Program-made: the position numbers and the translations under genes
The notes under the pieces: generated by a model
What the model was told of the DNA's origin: nothing
The model's input: the letters and a program-made list of their open reading frames with translations, nothing else
Databases searched by the model: none
Assembly (NCBI RefSeq): GCF_000296215.2
Contig: NZ_CP013949.1
Span: 5,883,501-5,947,500 of the forward strand
Source of the DNA: Bradyrhizobium sp. CCGE-LA001
GTDB taxonomy: Bacteria; Pseudomonadota; Alphaproteobacteria; Rhizobiales; Xanthobacteraceae
DNA length: 64,000 nucleotides
Reading direction: 5' to 3'
Shown here: one piece after another, positions 60,696-64,000 of the stretch
Position numbering within the stretch: position 1 is the first letter of the stretch
Layout of the letters: each line of letters opens with the position of its first letter

Positions 60696-62792
60696 TCACT
60701 TGAAATTGTCCCAGCCTGAATCAGGCGCGAAGCGATCGCCGAATCGCTCGGCCAGAGCGCGGAGCGTGGACACGACATTTTCCACGCCGCGCGTACGCGC
60801 ATAGTTCAGCGGGCCGCCGCGGAACGGTGCATAACCGGTACCAAAGATCATGGCGCCGTCGACCGCGTCGGCATCGTCGACGATGCCCTCGCGAAGCGCC
60901 GCGACGCAGACGTTGGACATCGGAAGCACAAGGCGATCGATCATCTGGTCGGTGACGCGCGGACCGGTTTCCGCGAGCGGCGCCTTCTCCGCCTTGCCGT
61001 CCTTCCAGGTGTAAAAGCCCTTGCCGGTCTTGCGGCCGAGCTCGCCCTTGGCGACCTTCTCGCGCAGCCAGGCCGGCGTCGGCGGCAAAAGATCCCCGAA
61101 CTTGGTGCGCAGCATGTCGCCGACGTCGAGACAGATGTCGAGCCCGACCTGGTCGGCCAGCTCGATCGGCCCCATCGGCATGCCGAACTGCTCGGCCGCG
61201 GCATCGATCAGGCGCTGGTCGATCTTCTCGTCCAGCATCACCATCGCTTCCAGCATGTACGGCGTCAGCGCGCGGTTGACGAGGAAGCCGGGCGAGCTCT
61301 TCACAGGCAACGGCAGGCGGTCGATCGCGCCGACAAAGGCGAGCGCGTCCTTCAGCACCTCAGGGTCATTGCCGTCATGGCTGACGACCTCGACCAGTTG
61401 CAGCCGCGACACCGGATTGAAGAAGTGCAGGCCGACCAGCCGCTCCGGGCGCGCGAGCGTCGTGCGCAGATCCTGGAGCGGAATGCTCGACGTGTTGGTG
61501 GCAAGGATCGCGCCCGGCTTCATCCGCGGCTCGATCCCTGCATAGACCTTCTGCTTCAGCTCCAGCTTCTCCGGCACCGCCTCGATGATGAGATCGGCAT
61601 TGCGCACGCCCTCTCCGTCCATATCGGGGATGAGGCGATCGAGCGCGTCGCGCACCTCGGTCCGCTTTCGGATGATCTTGCCGTAGAGCCCGGCGGCACG
61701 CTTCACCGCGCCCGCGATCGGCTCGGCCTTCATATCGGCGAGCGAGACGCGCAGCCCCTGCCCGGCTACCCAAGCCGCGATGTCGCCGCCCATGGCGCCG
61801 GCGCCGATGACGTGGACATGCTTGACGGTGTTGCCGCTGCCGGCCGCCTTCTTCATCTGCTCGCGCAGGAAGAAGACCCGGATCAGGTTCTGCGCGGTCG
61901 GCGTCACCATCAGCTTGGCGAACGAGGCCTGCTCGGCCCTCAGCATCGCGGCCTTGCTGCCGCCATGGGTCTCCCAGAGATCGATCAGCGCGTAGGGCGC
62001 CGGATAGTGCTCGCGGGACGCTGTCTTCGCCGCCTCCGAGCGCATGCGCTTGGCGAGCAATCCACGCACCAGTCCCAGATTGGCAGCGTGCGTCATCAGC
62101 CCAGGCTTGGCCCGCTTCAGGCGTCCGAACAGCGCATCCTTCACCGCGCCCTGGACGTGGCGCTCCTGCGTCACGGTGTCGACGAGGCCGAGCGATTTGG
62201 CGCGGCGTGCATCGACGGTGCGGCCGGTCAGCATCAGCGCCATCGACTGGACCGGATTGACCAGCGCGGTGAAACGCGCGGTGCCGCCGAGGCCGGGATG
62301 CAGACCGAGCATCACCTCCGGGAAGCCGAAGCGCGCGCCCTCGATGGCGATGCGCGACTGGCAGGCGAGCGCGACCTCGAGCCCGCCGCCGAGGCAGAAG
62401 CCGTGGATCACAGCGACGGTCGGCAGCTTCAAGGCTTCGAGATGATCGACTACCGCGTGCGCGGCACGGATCCGCGTCTCCACCATGTCAGGATCGGACG
62501 CGCCACCGAATTCGTTGACATCAGCGCCCGCGATGAAGCCGGACGGCTTTGCCGAACGGATCACGAGGCCGGCCGGGCGCTCGGTCTCGATCGCCGCGAG
62601 CACGGCATCGAACTCCTCCATCACGTCTGCGGACAACGTGTTGGCACTGGTGTCGGCGCGGTCGAACAGCAGCCAGGCGACGCCGTCGGTATCGCGGGTC
62701 AGCTTGAAATGCTTGTACGGGCTGTCCGTCGAAGGCGTCGGCCCGAGCTCCAGGACGCGATCGCCAAGCGCGGTCATGATCTTGGAATCCAT
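60696..62792 (-). CDS. fadJ: Fatty acid oxidation complex alpha subunit (enoyl-CoA hydratase / 3-hydroxyacyl-CoA dehydrogenase)
   Basis: A 698-residue bifunctional enzyme. The hydratase half (about 1-300) has FIAGADVNEFGG and HGFCLGGGLEVALACQSRIA. The dehydrogenase half starts near 335 with VHVIGAGAMGGDIAAWVAGQ, then LATNTSSIPLQDL and LVGLHFFNPVSRLQLVEVV, and ends with the two C-terminal domains (LADQVGLDICLDVGDMLRTK). ATG 62792 is chosen; the stop of the thiolase gene is 2 bases away. It carries out steps two and three of beta-oxidation with the thiolase as partner. Confidence 0.95.
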   Translation of the reverse strand: MDSKIMTALGDRVLELGPTPSTDSPYKHFKLTRDTDGVAWLLFDRADTSANTLSADVMEEFDAVLAAIETERPAGLVIRSAKPSGFIAGADVNEFGGASDPDMVETRIRAAHAVVDHLEALKLPTVAVIHGFCLGGGLEVALACQSRIAIEGARFGFPEVMLGLHPGLGGTARFTALVNPVQSMALMLTGRTVDARRAKSLGLVDTVTQERHVQGAVKDALFGRLKRAKPGLMTHAANLGLVRGLLAKRMRSEAAKTASREHYPAPYALIDLWETHGGSKAAMLRAEQASFAKLMVTPTAQNLIRVFFLREQMKKAAGSGNTVKHVHVIGAGAMGGDIAAWVAGQGLRVSLADMKAEPIAGAVKRAAGLYGKIIRKRTEVRDALDRLIPDMDGEGVRNADLIIEAVPEKLELKQKVYAGIEPRMKPGAILATNTSSIPLQDLRTTLARPERLVGLHFFNPVSRLQLVEVVSHDGNDPEVLKDALAFVGAIDRLPLPVKSSPGFLVNRALTPYMLEAMVMLDEKIDQRLIDAAAEQFGMPMGPIELADQVGLDICLDVGDMLRTKFGDLLPPTPAWLREKVAKGELGRKTGKGFYTWKDGKAEKAPLAETGPRVTDQMIDRLVLPMSNVCVAALREGIVDDADAVDGAMIFGTGYAPFRGGPLNYARTRGVENVVSTLRALAERFGDRFAPDSGWDNFK

Positions 62793-62794
62793 GG

Positions 62795-64000
62795 TCACAC
62801 CGCCTCGATCAGCATGGCCCCGCCGAGCCCGCCACCTATGCATTCGGTGGCGACGCCGCGCCGCGTGCCAAGCCGCTTCATCGCGTTGACGAGATGCAGC
62901 ACGATGCGGTTGCCGGAAGTGCCGACGGGATGGCCGAGCGAGATGGCGCCTCCGTCGACGTTCAGCCTCTCGCGCTCGATCTCGCCGGCCGCGCCGTCGA
63001 GGCCGAGAATCTCGCGGCAGAACTTGTCGTCGTTCCAGGCGGCGAGACAGCCCAGCACTTGCGTCGCAAACGCTTCGTTCAGCTCCCAGGTCTCGACGTC
63101 CTTGATGGCGAGGCCGTTGCGCGTCAGCAGCGGCGTCGCCGACATCACCGGGCCAAGGCCCATGATGCTCGGATCAAGCGCCGCCCAGTTGCTATCGACG
63201 ATCGCAGCCTTCGGCGAGAGCTTGTGTTTTGCTACCGCTGCGTCAGATGCCAGGATCACCCAGGAGGCGCCGTCGGTGATCTGCGAGGAATTGCCTGCGG
63301 TGACCTGGCCCCAGGGCCGCTCGAACACCGGCCGCAGTTTCGCCAGCGTCTCCGCCGTCGAGTCCGGGCGCACGCCGTCATCATGGTCGAAGTACTTGCC
63401 GTCGCGAGAGAACGCGGTCTCCAGCTCGCCCTTGAGAAAGCCCGCGCTTTGCGCATGCGCGAGCCGGCGATGGCTCTCGGCCGCGTAGGCATCGGATTGA
63501 GCGCGCGTGATGCCGAAGAGATGGCCGACGACCTCGGCGGTCTGGCCCATGTTCAGCTCGGTGACGGGGTCGGTCAGCCCGCGCTCGAGCCCGATGATCG
63601 GCTTCAGATCGCGTGGACGCAGCTTGAAAGCTGCAGCAAGCTTGGCCGCCACGCCTTTGGCGGTGGCAAGCCCGGCGAACCAGCGCACGCCGGAATTCGG
63701 CCAGACCAGCGGTGCGTGGCTGAGCGCCTCGGTGCCGCCGGCAAGGATCATGTCCGCATGGCCCTCGCGGATGTAGCGATAGGCGGTGTCGATCGACTGC
63801 ATGCCGGAGCCGCAATTGATCTGCACCGTGAAGGCAACCATGTCCTCGCCCATGCCGAGTCGGAGCGCAGCGACACGCGCCGGGTTCATCTCGTCGGCGA
63901 TCACGTTGACGCAGCCGAGGATGACCTGGTCGAAGCTATCGGGCGAGAACGGCTGCCGCGCCAGCAGCGGCCGGCCGCATTGCACGGCGAGATCGACCGG
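62795..64000 (-). CDS. Acetyl-CoA C-acyltransferase (thiolase), partial at window edge
   Basis: The N-terminus lies beyond base 64000; about 401 codons are visible. Active-site cysteine is in TVQINCGSGMQSIDTAYRYI; the C-terminal catalytic motifs are AISLGHPVGTSGNRI (GHP) and VATECIGGGLGGAMLI (CxGGG). It performs the last step of beta-oxidation, releasing acetyl-CoA. It lies 2 bases upstream of fadJ on the same strand, forming a thiolase-fadJ-thioesterase operon. A FadI-type partner role is likely. Confidence 0.92.
   Translation of the reverse strand, partial: PVDLAVQCGRPLLARQPFSPDSFDQVILGCVNVIADEMNPARVAALRLGMGEDMVAFTVQINCGSGMQSIDTAYRYIREGHADMILAGGTEALSHAPLVWPNSGVRWFAGLATAKGVAAKLAAAFKLRPRDLKPIIGLERGLTDPVTELNMGQTAEVVGHLFGITRAQSDAYAAESHRRLAHAQSAGFLKGELETAFSRDGKYFDHDDGVRPDSTAETLAKLRPVFERPWGQVTAGNSSQITDGASWVILASDAAVAKHKLSPKAAIVDSNWAALDPSIMGLGPVMSATPLLTRNGLAIKDVETWELNEAFATQVLGCLAAWNDDKFCREILGLDGAAGEIERERLNVDGGAISLGHPVGTSGNRIVLHLVNAMKRLGTRRGVATECIGGGLGGAMLIEAV

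Noticed and set aside
61377..63488. Plus-strand open frame of 703 codons
   Set aside because: Antisense to fadJ and thiolase, with no domain; a shadow of GC-rich codon bias.

Overview
The window looks like chromosome from a high-GC alphaproteobacterium of the Bradyrhizobium group. The grounds are family-level gene content (DUF6111, DUF4170, DUF1285, a 543-residue isocitrate lyase facing a ScfR-type regulator, a rhizobial glp operon with ABC uptake genes) and several intergenic hairpin repeats typical of that genus. No rRNA, tRNA, CRISPR array, complete insertion sequence or phage gene was seen. Species assignment is inference.

Layout: 0-3.7 kb holds small or orphan genes (exported small protein, ABC_sub_bind protein, LuxR-type regulator, an outer-membrane barrel remnant). 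3.7-7 kb is a tungstate uptake operon (tupBCA) facing a one-component HTH/periplasmic-binding regulator. 7-10.4 kb is a four-gene cupin/AhpD/DUF417/SDR operon facing its LysR gene. 10.5-14.3 kb is an overlapping operon DUF1285-CoA Nudix-DUF6111-cca-TauE, with a 56-residue small protein nearby. 14.6-21.6 kb is a moxR-DUF58-DUF4159-membrane VWA/amidotransferase-like cluster. 21.7-24.7 kb is a Zur-box-controlled DUF2946 + ZnuD-like TonB receptor pair. 24.7-31.6 kb has two acetyltransferases, a lower-GC glycan locus (membrane protein, GT2, acyltransferase), Nudix and phosphoesterase genes. 31.7-35.3 kb is DUF4170, isocitrate lyase and its divergent acyl-CoA-responsive regulator. 35.5-39.2 kb has stress/envelope genes including htpX. 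39.5-42.8 kb is an HlyD + PilZ-ended processive glycosyltransferase pair resembling c-di-GMP-controlled beta-glucan synthesis. 42.8-48.6 kb has an AI-2E/B12-like/GAF fusion, a lytic transglycosylase, DUF1993 and an Old Yellow Enzyme. 48.9-59.1 kb is the glycerol regulon: glpD-glpS-glpT-glpP-glpQ-glpU-glpV on the minus strand, with glpR upstream and a Phd/PIN toxin-antitoxin pair wedged between glpR and glpD. 59.3-64 kb ends with small genes and a fatty-acid oxidation operon (thiolase, FadJ, thioesterase).

Functional threads: carbon metabolism is prominent. Beta-oxidation yields acetyl-CoA, the glyoxylate enzyme isocitrate lyase uses it, and the glp operon takes up and oxidises glycerol. Metal acquisition is the second thread (tungstate, zinc), and envelope/exopolysaccharide functions the third.

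The most notable points are at least seven single-base indels concentrated in glpV, glpU and glpQ; a helically phased TTCG/CGAA array in front of glpD; the toxin-antitoxin insertion whose toxin 3' end overlaps glpR; a three-part AI-2E transporter fusion; a bgsBA-like polysaccharide synthase pair; and a near-perfect Zur operator in front of a DUF2946 gene. I did not find a clearly new defence or mobile system.
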